A stretch of 64,000 nt of DNA from Spirosoma foliorum (GTDB lineage Bacteria > Bacteroidota > Bacteroidia > Cytophagales > Spirosomataceae), in NCBI RefSeq assembly GCF_014117325.1, contig NZ_CP059732.1:620001-684000 (forward strand), in the 5' to 3' direction. The notes under the pieces were generated by a model. It saw nothing but the letters and a program-made list of their open reading frames with translations, made no database searches and had not been told where the DNA came from. This document shows positions 32,783 through 42,307 of the stretch, one piece after another. The translations under genes were made by a program, and so were the position numbers. Numbering within the stretch: position 1 is the stretch's first letter; each line of letters starts with the position of its first letter.

Positions 32783-33691
32783 ATGATTCATCAAATAAAA
32801 ACAATTGAGCAATTTTATAAATTAAGAAATTTAGCACCACCAGCGCATCCACTAATTAGCGTTCTCGATATTTCCAATGCCCCAGTATATGAGCAGATCG
32901 AATCGGGAAGTGTAGTCTTCGGTTTTTATGTACTATCATTTAAAAGTGGTTGCACGGCAAATACAAAATATAGCCAGTTATGTGAAGATTCTGATGCGAG
33001 TATTTTAGGCTTTCGAGCGCCAGGACAGGTAGTAAAGGTAGAACCCAACAAGGCTGTAACTCCTAGTGCATCAGGGTGGATGCTTTGCATTCATCCCGAT
33101 TTCTTATGGCACACTCCGCTTGCAAGAAAAATCAGAAGCTATGATTTTTTTTACTATGATTTAAAAGAAGCACTGTTTTTATCTGACGAAGAGCAAACCA
33201 CAATAAACATCATTGTTGCAAATATCTCGTACGAGTTTCAAAAAAATACAGATAGATTTAGTCATAATATTACGATTGCTTTAATTGATGCATTATTAGC
33301 CTATATCGAACGATTTTATCAAAGACAATTTAATGCGAATAAGGTTGCTAGTCATCAATTACTCGATAGATTAGACTACTTGCTAAATAACTATTTTGAT
33401 AATGAGAATTTATTGAAATCGGGTTTGCCAAATGTTACAGCGGTCGCTGAAGAATTAAATATTTCTCCACACTACCTAAGTGCCCTGTTGAGATCAATAA
33501 CTGGGAAGAATGCGCAACAGCATATTCACGAAAAACTCATTTCTAAGGCCAAAGAATTATTATCTACGACGGATCTATCCGTTAGCGAAATCGCATATAC
33601 TCTGGGGTTTGAACACCTACAATCATTCAGCAAACTATTTAAAACAAAGACCCAGCTTTCACCTTTACAATTTAGGAAATCGTTCAACTGA
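32783..33691 (+). CDS. AraC-family regulator
   Basis: 302 residues from ATG 32783 (MIHQIKT); the frame upstream overlaps the oxidoreductase and is not used. N-terminal cupin-like sensor region, C-terminal AraC DNA-binding domain with NVTAVAEELNISPHYLSALLRSITG and STTDLSVSEIAYTLGFEHLQSFSKLFKTKTQLSPLQFRKS. It starts 4 bp after the oxidoreductase stop; the pair resembles Bacteroidota AraC-regulated redox operons. Confidence 0.9.
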   Translation: MIHQIKTIEQFYKLRNLAPPAHPLISVLDISNAPVYEQIESGSVVFGFYVLSFKSGCTANTKYSQLCEDSDASILGFRAPGQVVKVEPNKAVTPSASGWMLCIHPDFLWHTPLARKIRSYDFFYYDLKEALFLSDEEQTTINIIVANISYEFQKNTDRFSHNITIALIDALLAYIERFYQRQFNANKVASHQLLDRLDYLLNNYFDNENLLKSGLPNVTAVAEELNISPHYLSALLRSITGKNAQQHIHEKLISKAKELLSTTDLSVSEIAYTLGFEHLQSFSKLFKTKTQLSPLQFRKSFN

Positions 33692-33879
33692 CAAAAAAAC
33701 AGTGACCGACAAAAAGTCCTACTGGTAATATTGGTTTGGCGATAGGGTGGCCGAAGGGCCTCATTCAACTGGTGTGTTACTGTTAAACTTTTGTATTAAA
33801 TTGGGCTGACGTATTTTCAATTCCATTATAACGTCAAGCCGTTCAATGTTGGGGCAATATAACAGACCGAAAATAAGCA

Positions 33880-34030
33880 TACCAGGCAGATCAATAGTGT
33901 GCAGATTGCGTTCGATAGGCCGCACATCTTAACAGGACAGCTTTTTGGGCTCGCCGGTCAGGCTTCGGTTGACACGAGAATTGCTCCGGTTAGGCAGGCT
34001 GATAAAAGTGGGTCTATGCCGCTTTACGCT
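33880..34030 (+). repeat. Leader-module relic outside the array
   Basis: AGGCTTCGGTTGACACGAGA and a following ATTGCTCCGGTTAGGC are close to the module of the array leaders, preceded by TTTTTGGGCTCGCCGG. No attC-like site is left. The 33692-34070 stretch has no gene. Confidence 0.55.
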
Positions 34031-34070
34031 GATGGACCAATTAATACAGAAACCCTTAAAAAATACCAGT

Positions 34071-34496
34071 ATGAAAACTAATCTCGTATTCGTTTTATTA
34101 GTTCTTGGCACATATTTTTCAACATTTGCGCAACAAACACAAGCTCGTAAATCCGAAATCAAAGCGGATGTTGTCGAAAAAGGATTGATTAAGGTATCTA
34201 TTTTTTACCCGTATGCAGAAGGCAAGACGTTCGATATGGATTATTACGAAAAAAGCCATATGCCATTTGTCGCAGGTTTGTTAGGGTCTAACTTGGTACG
34301 CTATACAATAGAAAAAGGTATCGCCAGTGGAATTCCCAACACTCCCTTACCATTTATGGCGATTGGAAGTTTTTATGTTAAGAGTCTACCTGATTATCAA
34401 GCTGCTATCGCTCCTAATCGAGATGCAATACGGGCAGATTTTCCAAAGTACACCAATATTACTCCTACTATACTGGTTAGTGAAGTGGTAAGGTGA
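34071..34496 (+). CDS. EthD-family secreted protein
   Basis: 141 residues from ATG 34071: signal peptide about 1-18 (ending TFAQ), then a dimeric alpha/beta barrel EthD-type domain with ISIFYPY, FDMDYYEKSHMPFVAGLLG and a C-terminal FPKYTNITPTILVSEV. EthD proteins act in ether or alkane degradation and are often uncharacterised. The upstream leader relic suggests that it was once a cassette gene. Confidence 0.8.
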   Translation: MKTNLVFVLLVLGTYFSTFAQQTQARKSEIKADVVEKGLIKVSIFYPYAEGKTFDMDYYEKSHMPFVAGLLGSNLVRYTIEKGIASGIPNTPLPFMAIGSFYVKSLPDYQAAIAPNRDAIRADFPKYTNITPTILVSEVVR

Positions 34497-34626
34497 TTTT
34501 TAGCAACAGCACGCTTAGCACGTCCTGCCAGTGCGATTCGTTCTTGGGAGGAAATGCCGATAAGCATAAATTGAGCGATAAAAACGTAACTACAGTCTCA
34601 GAATTTTTTTAACGTAACAAGTTAGT

Positions 34627-34881
34627 ATGTTGTCCAGTAAAGACTATTCGAAAATGACACTTGACGAATTAGTGTCAGAAGAGAAAAAAATAAAATCACA
34701 AAAAATTACAACTGCTGTGTTTATAGGTTTGCTAGTTGGCATCGCTATTTATGCAGCCACTCATAAAAGTTTTATCCTCCCTGTTATTTTACTGGGTTTT
34801 TCGTTCCTAATTGGTTCGAGATATTCACAAAATCTGAAGCGTATTCAAGCGGAAATAAGCCAAAGAGATACTGTCCGTTAA
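34627..34881 (+). CDS. Small two-helix membrane protein
   Basis: 84 residues with a cytoplasmic helical start MLSSKDYSKMTLDELVSEEKKIKSQK, two membrane segments (about 29-44 and 48-65) and a basic helical tail YSQNLKRIQAEIS. It looks like a conserved small Cytophagales family (sometimes labelled FUSC-like in databases), by recall. It is a single gene. Function unknown. Confidence 0.65.
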   Translation: MLSSKDYSKMTLDELVSEEKKIKSQKITTAVFIGLLVGIAIYAATHKSFILPVILLGFSFLIGSRYSQNLKRIQAEISQRDTVR

Positions 34882-35045
34882 TTCGCCCTGCAATAACCTA
34901 TCTCGATAGGCAAGCTTTTCGTCTATTTTGGGGGCTTTGGTTGCCACAAACTACACTGCGTCGTTACGCTCGGCTCTAAGCGCAAGTCGTTAGATCAGGC
35001 AAGCACAAATACCTTCATAGCAACAAAACGCACAATGCTTCGTAT
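34882..35045 (+). repeat. Degenerate leader-like relic
   Basis: CTATCTCGATAGGCAAGC, TTTTGGGGGCTTTGGTTGCC and a GTTACGCTCGG segment follow the order of the array leaders (CGATAGGC, GGGCTC..., GGTTGACA..., CGCTCGG) but are weakly conserved. No attC-like site. Confidence 0.4.
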
Positions 35046-35648
35046 ATGCAATCAGACTCAGAACGTATTCGTGATTTATATCAACGGCATGCCTTACTAT
35101 GGAATGAGGAGCGAAATCGGAGCTTATTTGAAAAGGCGTGGCTGGATCGTTTTCTGAGTCTCATTCCGGCTGATGCTTCGGTTCTTGATCTTGGTTGCGG
35201 TATGGGAGAGCCTATTGCTAACTATTTAATTGAGCAAGGTTGTACAGTTACAGGCGTAGATACCTCACATACGTTCATCGACCTATGTAAAAACCGCTTT
35301 CCTCAGCAAAACTGGCTAGTTGCGGATATGCGTAATGTAGTTCTCGACAAGAAGTTTCAGGGTATTTTAGCCTGGGATAGTTTCTTTCATCTGAATCACG
35401 CAGACCAACGTCAGATGTTTCCGGTTTTTCGTAACTACGCGGCCTCAGGTGCTGCGTTGCTGTTTACCAGTGGCCCTTCGTACGGTGAAGCAATAGGCGA
35501 ATACCAGGGTGAACCGCTTTATCATGCCAGTTTAGATACTATCGATTACCAAAACCTTCTCCAAGAGCAAGGGTTTACGGTTATCGATCATGTTGTGGAA
35601 GATCCAACCTGCGGATATCGTACGGTTTGGCTAGCTAAGTTGAACTAG
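35046..35648 (+). CDS. SAM-dependent methyltransferase
   Basis: 200 residues of a class I methyltransferase: motif I SVLDLGCGMGEPIANYL, acidic motif II VTGVDTS, motif III-like LVADMRN and motif IV FQGILAWDSFFHL. Substrate not evident. It starts at the ATG at 35046, just after the last leader relic. Confidence 0.88.
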   Translation: MQSDSERIRDLYQRHALLWNEERNRSLFEKAWLDRFLSLIPADASVLDLGCGMGEPIANYLIEQGCTVTGVDTSHTFIDLCKNRFPQQNWLVADMRNVVLDKKFQGILAWDSFFHLNHADQRQMFPVFRNYAASGAALLFTSGPSYGEAIGEYQGEPLYHASLDTIDYQNLLQEQGFTVIDHVVEDPTCGYRTVWLAKLN

Positions 35649-35731
35649 TGTATGCCCTTTTTAGACAGAAGCGATGAGGTGTCAAGTGATAAATCAATCC
35701 GCTGGCATAGGATAGGCGTACATAACCTATC

Positions 35732-36721
35732 ATGCAGAACGTTAAACGCTATTTAGCCGCTTTAGGGTGGTTGATCCCGATGTTGGGTTTCGCCCAACGC
35801 ATTGATAATACCGCATCGTTTCGGCAAATTGATAGTGATAAGTACTGGCGCTTTCACTACGACAACGATTATTTTACCGCCACGGACCAATACTATACGC
35901 AGGGCTACAATATTGAAATCGTCAATCCGGCACTCCGAAAAAATCCACTGACAAAGCTGCTCATTAAAGCCAGGGACAGTTATGTTCAATACGGATTGGC
36001 GTTAGAACATTTCGGATTTACGCCGACTACCCTCGGAAGCGATGCTATTTTAGTAGGCGACCGTCCGTTTGCGGCTTGTATTCTGCTCAAAACATTCAGT
36101 ATATCAACCGATACACTGCGCCGGGCTAGAATAGCGTCGGTATTGAGTACGGGGATGATAGGCCCGGTTGCGTTTGGGTACGAAATGCAGTCGGCGATTC
36201 ACCGGCTCATAAACGGTGTTGAACCGCATGGCTGGCAACATCAGATTCGCAACGATGCGATCGTGAATTATAGCCTTACTTACGAAAAGCAACTCTATGC
36301 CTATCGTCACGCGCTATCGGTAAGTGCTAATGCTCAGGCTCAGGTGGGCACGTTTGTGGATCGATTACAAACGGGATTTGTGGTAATGGTGGGTCGATTC
36401 GATTCGCCGTTTGGCACAACTGCAAAGAGGTTGCCGTTGCAACTCTATGTATATGCGCAGCCACTGGTGAGTCTTGTTGCTTACGATGCTTCTTTGCAGG
36501 GAGGCCTGTTCAATCGAAGTAGCCCCTACGTGATCCCTACCGAACAACTGGCGAGAACGACATTTCAGGCGAACTATGGAGCCGTATTTCGTTACAAAAA
36601 ATTGTATCTGGAATATTATCAATCCTTACTTACCCGAGAGTTTGACACCGGTATGCAGCATCGTTGGGGAGGTATAAAAATTGGGGCCTCTGTAGGATTG
36701 TTTTCAAAGCCAGCACAATGA
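35732..36721 (+). CDS. LpxR-type lipid A deacylase family outer-membrane protein
   Basis: 329 residues. After a signal peptide (about 1-20, ending in GFAQ) there is WRFHYDNDYFTATDQYYTQGYNIEIV, the DUF2219/LpxR N-terminal motif, and further beta-strand segments ending with an alternating C-terminal strand (IKIGASVGLF). LpxR removes a 3'-acyloxyacyl group from lipid A in the outer membrane. The catalytic residues of LpxR were not traced individually. Confidence 0.82.
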   Translation: MQNVKRYLAALGWLIPMLGFAQRIDNTASFRQIDSDKYWRFHYDNDYFTATDQYYTQGYNIEIVNPALRKNPLTKLLIKARDSYVQYGLALEHFGFTPTTLGSDAILVGDRPFAACILLKTFSISTDTLRRARIASVLSTGMIGPVAFGYEMQSAIHRLINGVEPHGWQHQIRNDAIVNYSLTYEKQLYAYRHALSVSANAQAQVGTFVDRLQTGFVVMVGRFDSPFGTTAKRLPLQLYVYAQPLVSLVAYDASLQGGLFNRSSPYVIPTEQLARTTFQANYGAVFRYKKLYLEYYQSLLTREFDTGMQHRWGGIKIGASVGLFSKPAQ

Positions 36722-36814
36722 ATTCACAATCTGCCGAACGAGTTTAGCTAATCGGGTAGGGGTTCTCTGGTTAAGCCACCCATCATGGCGTAAAATAAAT
36801 CTACATACATGCGC

Positions 36815-36847
36815 TTTGGATAGATTAGGCATGTTGTCCTATCTTCG
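36815..36847 (+). promoter_or_regulatory. Possible promoter of the nucleotidyltransferase gene
   Basis: TTTG at 36815-36818 and TATCTTCG at 36840-36847 (one base from TAnnTTTG), spacer 21 bp, 20 bp before the ATG at 36868. Confidence 0.4.
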
Positions 36848-36867
36848 TTGACAAATACGCTCGATAA

Positions 36868-37827
36868 ATGAAAGTTAGAAAAGCAGTGATTACCGCAGCC
36901 GCTCGCGGAGAACGATTATATCCAGTAGCCGACACGATACAGAAAGCCATGCTCCCGGTTATTGATACCGATGGATTGCATAAGCCCGTTATTCAGGCCA
37001 TTGCTGAAGAGGCTTTTCTAAGCGGTATTGAGGAAATCTGCATTGTTTGTGCCCCTGGCGATGGCGAACGCTATATTAATGCCTTTACCTCACTGCGCGA
37101 CAACCTGGTTAAATCATACAAAAGTGTTGACTGGGCACGGGAAGAAGCCGAAAAAATTGATAATCTCATTAGCCGAATTCAGTTTACCGAGCAGCAGGAG
37201 CCGCTGGGTTATGGCCACGCCGTTTATTGTGCCAAAGACTTCGTCAACGATGAGCCTTTTCTACTTCTCCTGGGCGATTACCTGTATGTGTCGAACCTCA
37301 CCAGCAAGCGGTGTGCAGCTCAGCTCATCGAACTGGCGATGCAGGAGAACTGCTCTGTATCGGCGGTTAATCCCACGATTGAGCATCAGATTGGAAAGTA
37401 TGGCACGATTACGGGCAAGCATGAGCCGGGGGTAAATGGGGTTTATCAGATTGAAAAACTCATAGAGAAACCTTCGTTGAGTCTGGCCGAGCTCGAACTA
37501 CAAACGCCCGGCTTACGTGTTGGTTATTACCTCTGTTTCTTCGGCATGCACGTATTTACACCCACCGTGTTTAGCCTTCTTGAGAAGCAACTGGCCCTGG
37601 GCAGCAAGAATACGCCACTAACACCGGCCCTACAGGAATTGGCCGATACCGAAAAATACCTGGCGCTGGAGGTTAAGGGCAATCGCTATGACCTGAGCGG
37701 ACGGCAGGGTTTGCTACGGGCACAAATGGCCCTTGGCTTAGCAGGCGTGGCCCACGACGAAATCCTGACGTCGATGGTCGAACTGCTGGCCGAAGCCAAT
37801 ACGCGAAAGGCGCAATTGATTCAGTAA
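36868..37827 (+). CDS. Sugar-phosphate nucleotidyltransferase (GalU-like)
   Basis: 319 residues. N-terminal nucleotide-binding motif ITAAARGERLYPVADTIQKAMLPV is a variant of the AAGxGTRxxPxT...K-P motif of UTP-glucose-1-phosphate uridylyltransferases; EEICIVCAPGDGERYI, LLLGDYLY (metal Asp) and IEKPS follow as in GalU. It would couple a hexose-1-phosphate to UTP. It is directly followed by a large protein with a second nucleotidyltransferase domain; the two probably act in one sugar-nucleotide pathway. Confidence 0.8.
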   Translation: MKVRKAVITAAARGERLYPVADTIQKAMLPVIDTDGLHKPVIQAIAEEAFLSGIEEICIVCAPGDGERYINAFTSLRDNLVKSYKSVDWAREEAEKIDNLISRIQFTEQQEPLGYGHAVYCAKDFVNDEPFLLLLGDYLYVSNLTSKRCAAQLIELAMQENCSVSAVNPTIEHQIGKYGTITGKHEPGVNGVYQIEKLIEKPSLSLAELELQTPGLRVGYYLCFFGMHVFTPTVFSLLEKQLALGSKNTPLTPALQELADTEKYLALEVKGNRYDLSGRQGLLRAQMALGLAGVAHDEILTSMVELLAEANTRKAQLIQ

Positions 37828-37936
37828 GTAAATGGTCAATTGATGATGAATAATGGACAATGAATTAACCGTATTCATTATCCACCACTCAGTATGCATT
37901 GGCCACTATCCATTATTCATTTACTTATCAATCAAC

Positions 37937-40900
37937 ATGAATGTTTTTATAGAAACGATTACGTCTGCCGATCCCGCTGTTCGTAACCGATCCTTTTTTG
38001 ATATAAGCCGAAATTTATCCGCCAATACCTTATTAAAAGCGCTGCGTGAACTGGACGAATTTCGAAAGTCTACGCCCAATCTCTACGATAAAGTCCGGGC
38101 GATTCTTTTCCTGTATGCTGGTTTCCGCTTTTTTCTGATGGAAACAAAGGAGATTCCGGCCATTGGAAAAATCCCCTACGCTGGTTTCGACGATTTGCTA
38201 GCTCGCCGATTTGAGCAGGCTATTGCCACGTTTTTGCAGGATTTGGACAAACGAGGTCCCAATGCAACCCTGTTCAGTGGATTGGCCGATAGCTACCATC
38301 AGTTGTCTTTCCAGACACTGGCTGATCAGGTTCGTAAGAGTGTTCGGTCTAGCAAGGGTAACCAGTGGATGTTCCGGGTAGGGCATCAGGCCGAGCATCC
38401 GATTCGGATTCACCCGAGTCTTCTTCAACGCTCAGATAACTCGCTCTTCTACCCGATTCTGCACGAGCAGACCTCCGTCCGGATGGACTTGACCCATAGC
38501 GGCTGGTCGGATATTTTCTTCCTCGGGATGGATTATCCCGAAGGTGCCCGGGTTGTTAATATCTCCATTGATCTGGGCGTTTTTGGGCGCGACAAAGACA
38601 TTCGACCACCCCTGCATTGTTATGTGCGGGTTATATCAGAACCTGTTCTTCGCCTGACCAGCGTGGATTTGAACACCACCAAAGATGTTCACGACCTCGC
38701 TGATCTGTTCAATTTTGGTAATGACTACCTGAGTCTGGTCAAAGCCGGGGTTATTGCATCGGGGCTGATTCCGCCTTCGTTTGAAGGTACGAACCAATCG
38801 CTGGCCGAAATTCTGGCTCGCATTGTGGCGCCCGGCATGGGTATTGAACTCGTTACGAAAGTGAACGATATTCCCAAAGGCTCCCGGTTTGCCGTGTCAA
38901 CCAACTTGCTAGGTTCGATCATCAGTCTGCTGATGCGTGCTACGAGTCAGACGAAAAATCTGGAAGGCGGTTTACAGGAAAGCGAACGACGTTTGGTAGC
39001 CTCACGGGCGATTCTGGGTGAATGGATTGGCGGTTCGGGTGGTGGCTGGCAGGATTCGGGTGGTGTCTGGCCGGGTATTAAAGCCATTCAGGGCACATTT
39101 GCGCAAGAGGGCGACCCCGAATTTGGCATTAGTCGGGGTACGTTGCTGCCTCGCCACCGGGTGTTACAAGGCGAAGAAGTACATCCTGATATTCAGGAGA
39201 AAATCATGAACTCGCTGGTGTTGATGCACGGAGGCATGGCTTCTAACGTTGGACCTATTCTGGAAATGGTAACCGAAAAGTACCTGCTCCGGGGTAACAA
39301 TGAATGGAATGCCCGCCAGCAAACGAACCAGATTTTTGACAATATCCTGGCCGCTATTAAGGAGGGAGATATTAAGAAACTAGGCCAAAACACGGCCCGA
39401 AACTGGGAAGGCCCCATCAAAACAATTATTCCCTGGGCTTCGACTTATTTCACGGAGCAGATCATTGCCAAAGCGAAAAAACAACTTGGCGACGATTATT
39501 ATGGCTTCCTGATGCTGGGAGGGATGTCGGGTGGAGGAATGGGCATGTTTGTCAATCCGGCTCATTACGAAGAGTACAAAATGAAGGTACTGGAGATGCT
39601 TCGAAAAACGAAAAACGAGCTCTCCGATTCGCTTCCTTTTGCAATGGAGCCCGTCGTCTACAATTGGAGTATCAACAACAAAGGCACGTGGGCCACGCTT
39701 CAGGAAGGTAATCAGGCACTTATGCCTGAACAATACTACGGTATTCAGGTGTCGGAGCTGGTGCGGAAAGATCCAGGTTCGATTTCGTACGTGCGCCGGG
39801 CCGAGATCGATTACTTCACTACTTATTGCGACCAGAATAACCTGGCGTATCCGTTACTGCGCACTATTGTCAGTAACTTATTCAAGGTTTCTGATCCTAC
39901 TTCGCAAGGTAATCGGAGCGCTGAAAATGAAAAAGCCGACCGGGTTAAAAAAGAGAACGGCTTCGATTACATTCAGCATAATGAAATTCGTGAAGAGATA
40001 CAAAAAGGACGTATCGGTCTGTCTCGCAACCGATTGTCGGCCGAAACTGCCATTGACGATGTGTTGCCCGGAGACCTTGTTTCATTAGAATCATTGTCTG
40101 CCGCTGCTCAGGCGGGTGAAGCTGCCATTCGGTCGGGCAAAGCTGCCATTTTGAGTCTGGCTGCGGGTGTAGGTAGTCGCTGGACTAAAGGAGCTGGTGT
40201 GATCAAAGCGATCAACCCATTCGTGGAGATTGACGGCGTGCATCGGAGTTTTCTGGAAATCCATTTAGCCAAAACCCGGAAAGTAGCCGAGCGCTATGGG
40301 GCTGCTATTCCGCACCTCGTAGCGACCAGTTATCTGACCCATGAGCCTATCCGGAAAAAGCTGGACCTGACCAATAATTTTGGTTATCAGGGGCCAACCT
40401 TCCTGTCGCCGGGTCGATCCATTGGGCAGCGCTTTGTACCGATGGAACGGGATTTACGCTTTTTGTGGGAAGATATGCCCCAGGAAACGCTTGATGAGAA
40501 CAAGCAAAAAGTTCGCGATGCGGTGCGTCAGTCGATGATTGCTTGGGCGAAGTCGAAAGGAGAGGGCAGCGATTATGTCGATAATATTGCTGCTCAGCGC
40601 TTTTCGCCCCTCGGTCACTGGTATGAAGTATCGAACCTGTTGCGCAACGGTACGCTGGCAGCGTTACTGGCTCAATACCCACAGGTTGAAACAATTATGC
40701 TGCACAACATCGATACACTCGGTGCTGATGTAGATCCGGCAGTGCTGGGTTATCACCTCGAATCCGGGAATGCGCTTACGTTTGAGGTTGTGCCCCGTCG
40801 CATTGAAGATCGTGGGGGTGGACTGGCGCGCGTAAATGGCCAGCTTCGTCTGTTAGAAGGTTTAGCGCAACCCCGTGAAGAGGACGAATTGAACCTAAGC

Positions 40901-41290
40901 TATTACAGCACCAATACAACCTGGATTCAGATTGATCCCCTGTTAAAACTGTTCGGCCTCACGCGCGCTGATCTACAAACGGGAGATGAAGCGCAACTGG
41001 CTAAAGCCGTACGAAGTGTAGCGCACCGGATTCCGACCTATGTGACGATCAAAGATGTAAAATATCGCTGGGGCCACGGTCAGGAAGACATTTATCCGGT
41101 GGCACAAATCGAAAAACTATGGAGTGATATGTCGGCGCTGGCCGATGTAAAATGCGGGTATATCGAAGTCCCTCGCTTCCGGGGCCAACAAATGAAAGAC
41201 CCCGCTCAACTGGATTCCTGGGTTACCGACGGCAGCAAAGATTATGTAGCTTCTTTGTGCATCTTCGCTGAATCCACTGTGGCTCAATAA
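37937..41290 (+). CDS. Large protein with kinase-like and UDPGP-type domains
   Basis: 1117 residues from ATG 37937 (MNVFIETITS); the upstream frame to 37853 is low-quality sequence before this start. The middle (about residues 330-620) has segments like fucokinase/GHMP kinases: EWIGGSGGGWQDSGG and LMLGGMSGGGMGMFVNPAHYEEYKM. The C-terminal part (about 740-1100) begins with a nucleotidyltransferase loop LSLAAGVGSRWTKGAG and has VETIMLHNIDTLGADVDP, in the UDPGP (UTP-hexose-1-P uridylyltransferase) style. A salvage-type bifunctional sugar kinase/pyrophosphorylase is the working guess. It follows the GalU-like gene and ends at a terminator. Confidence 0.7.
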   Translation: MNVFIETITSADPAVRNRSFFDISRNLSANTLLKALRELDEFRKSTPNLYDKVRAILFLYAGFRFFLMETKEIPAIGKIPYAGFDDLLARRFEQAIATFLQDLDKRGPNATLFSGLADSYHQLSFQTLADQVRKSVRSSKGNQWMFRVGHQAEHPIRIHPSLLQRSDNSLFYPILHEQTSVRMDLTHSGWSDIFFLGMDYPEGARVVNISIDLGVFGRDKDIRPPLHCYVRVISEPVLRLTSVDLNTTKDVHDLADLFNFGNDYLSLVKAGVIASGLIPPSFEGTNQSLAEILARIVAPGMGIELVTKVNDIPKGSRFAVSTNLLGSIISLLMRATSQTKNLEGGLQESERRLVASRAILGEWIGGSGGGWQDSGGVWPGIKAIQGTFAQEGDPEFGISRGTLLPRHRVLQGEEVHPDIQEKIMNSLVLMHGGMASNVGPILEMVTEKYLLRGNNEWNARQQTNQIFDNILAAIKEGDIKKLGQNTARNWEGPIKTIIPWASTYFTEQIIAKAKKQLGDDYYGFLMLGGMSGGGMGMFVNPAHYEEYKMKVLEMLRKTKNELSDSLPFAMEPVVYNWSINNKGTWATLQEGNQALMPEQYYGIQVSELVRKDPGSISYVRRAEIDYFTTYCDQNNLAYPLLRTIVSNLFKVSDPTSQGNRSAENEKADRVKKENGFDYIQHNEIREEIQKGRIGLSRNRLSAETAIDDVLPGDLVSLESLSAAAQAGEAAIRSGKAAILSLAAGVGSRWTKGAGVIKAINPFVEIDGVHRSFLEIHLAKTRKVAERYGAAIPHLVATSYLTHEPIRKKLDLTNNFGYQGPTFLSPGRSIGQRFVPMERDLRFLWEDMPQETLDENKQKVRDAVRQSMIAWAKSKGEGSDYVDNIAAQRFSPLGHWYEVSNLLRNGTLAALLAQYPQVETIMLHNIDTLGADVDPAVLGYHLESGNALTFEVVPRRIEDRGGGLARVNGQLRLLEGLAQPREEDELNLSYYSTNTTWIQIDPLLKLFGLTRADLQTGDEAQLAKAVRSVAHRIPTYVTIKDVKYRWGHGQEDIYPVAQIEKLWSDMSALADVKCGYIEVPRFRGQQMKDPAQLDSWVTDGSKDYVASLCIFAESTVAQ

Positions 41291-41313
41291 ATAAACTGTT
41301 AACGAATGAACGA

Positions 41314-41346
41314 AGGCCACTTGCTATTGAGCAAGTGGCCTTTTTG
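41314..41346 (+). terminator. Terminator after the UDPGP-type gene
   Basis: 11-nt arms AGGCCACTTGC (41314-41324) and its complement (41331-41341), 6-nt loop, then a T run. Confidence 0.9.
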
Positions 41347-41453
41347 GTGAGTAGCTCAATGGTAAAAAAGTAACATAGGATTAGGAATGGCCCATTAGGG
41401 CCTATCTATTCCCTATTCACGTTAATCTACAATAACCTCTACTCACACTATAC

Positions 41454-41474
41454 AAAAAACGGGCTTATAGCCCG
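41454..41474 (-). terminator. Possible terminator of the secreted protein gene
   Basis: CGGGCT/AGCCCG stem at 41460-41474 with a TAT loop, followed on the minus strand by a T6 tract (41454-41459). It is 150 bp downstream of the gene at 41627-42067. Confidence 0.5.
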
Positions 41475-41626
41475 CTCCGAAAACCCTATAAAAAAGATAA
41501 GGTTCCCTGAACGTTGCAGAGAACCCTATACTGACTATTCCTAAACCCTTAACCTTTTCTACATGAAAAACTAACTTTTACTCTTTTCTGTTCCAAATAC
41601 CGAATTAATTCAGTATTTGTTTCAAT

Positions 41627-42067
41627 TTACTGAACGTCAGCAGCTTGGCTGATGGATTGATTCGCGTCCCAAAGGAAGTTGATCATCCGGGCTGTATAAC
41701 CAGCCTGATTCATCCAGTGACCGGCAGCTGCATCTTTTTGCTTAGCCAGTCTATTATTTACTTGAACAGCCGCTTCGTTGAACTTGGCTCGGTCGGCAGG
41801 ACTGATGTTCAGCACTGCAGCCGGGTTTTGGTTGTACAACGAGACAACGCTCATAAAGTTTTGCCAGTTGGTAGTATTTACAAACTTGGCAACGTTTTGT
41901 TCAACATACGAAGCAAAAAGCTTCTGTGAACCATTGACAAGCATAGCACTTGCCGGCTTGTTGGCTGCCGGGCTATCATCAGTATTGGTGGTGGTAGCCG
42001 CGGTTGCCTGAGATGTTGCTAATCCTAATCCAAGAATCAGTGATGCAAAGATAACACGCGTTTTCAT
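41627..42067 (-). CDS. Secreted protein, unknown function
   Basis: 146 residues with a signal peptide (about 1-23: MKTRVIFASLILGLGLATSQATA), an Ala/Thr-rich spacer, and a helical C-terminal half (ASYVEQNVAKFVNTTNWQNFMSVVSLYNQNPAAVLNISPADRAKFNEAAVQVNNRLAKQK). It is not a recognised family. It stands alone on the minus strand between two hairpins. Confidence 0.65.
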   Translation of the reverse strand: MKTRVIFASLILGLGLATSQATAATTTNTDDSPAANKPASAMLVNGSQKLFASYVEQNVAKFVNTTNWQNFMSVVSLYNQNPAAVLNISPADRAKFNEAAVQVNNRLAKQKDAAAGHWMNQAGYTARMINFLWDANQSISQAADVQ

Positions 42068-42128
42068 TGTTTTGTTCTATTTGGTTTCGATTAATGAACG
42101 CACAAATGTCTATAGAAATTCCTAAACT

Positions 42129-42153
42129 GCAAACGCCCATATAGGGCGTTTGC
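42129..42153. terminator. Perfect hairpin upstream of the secreted protein gene
   Basis: GCAAACGCCC/GGGCGTTTGC (42129-42138 and 42144-42153), loop ATATA. It lies 61 bp before the start of the minus-strand gene and 155 bp after the pth stop. No clear T run on either strand, so its role is uncertain. Confidence 0.45.
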
Positions 42154-42307
42154 GAAATATTATTCCGAATTTAATGCTGATTTTGAGGTGTTTTTTTTAT
42201 AATAATGGTTTTAATTCCTTTGATTCGGAATAATATATTGTATTAACTGTGCTTTATACCTATAAAATATGCCTTCGTAAAATTATAAAATTCTTTAAAA
42301 AGTTATA

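Noticed and set aside
37853..37936. N-terminal extension of the UDPGP-type protein
   Set aside because: The sequence before ATG 37937 is rich in ATTATCCA-type direct and inverted bits between genes and does not look coding.
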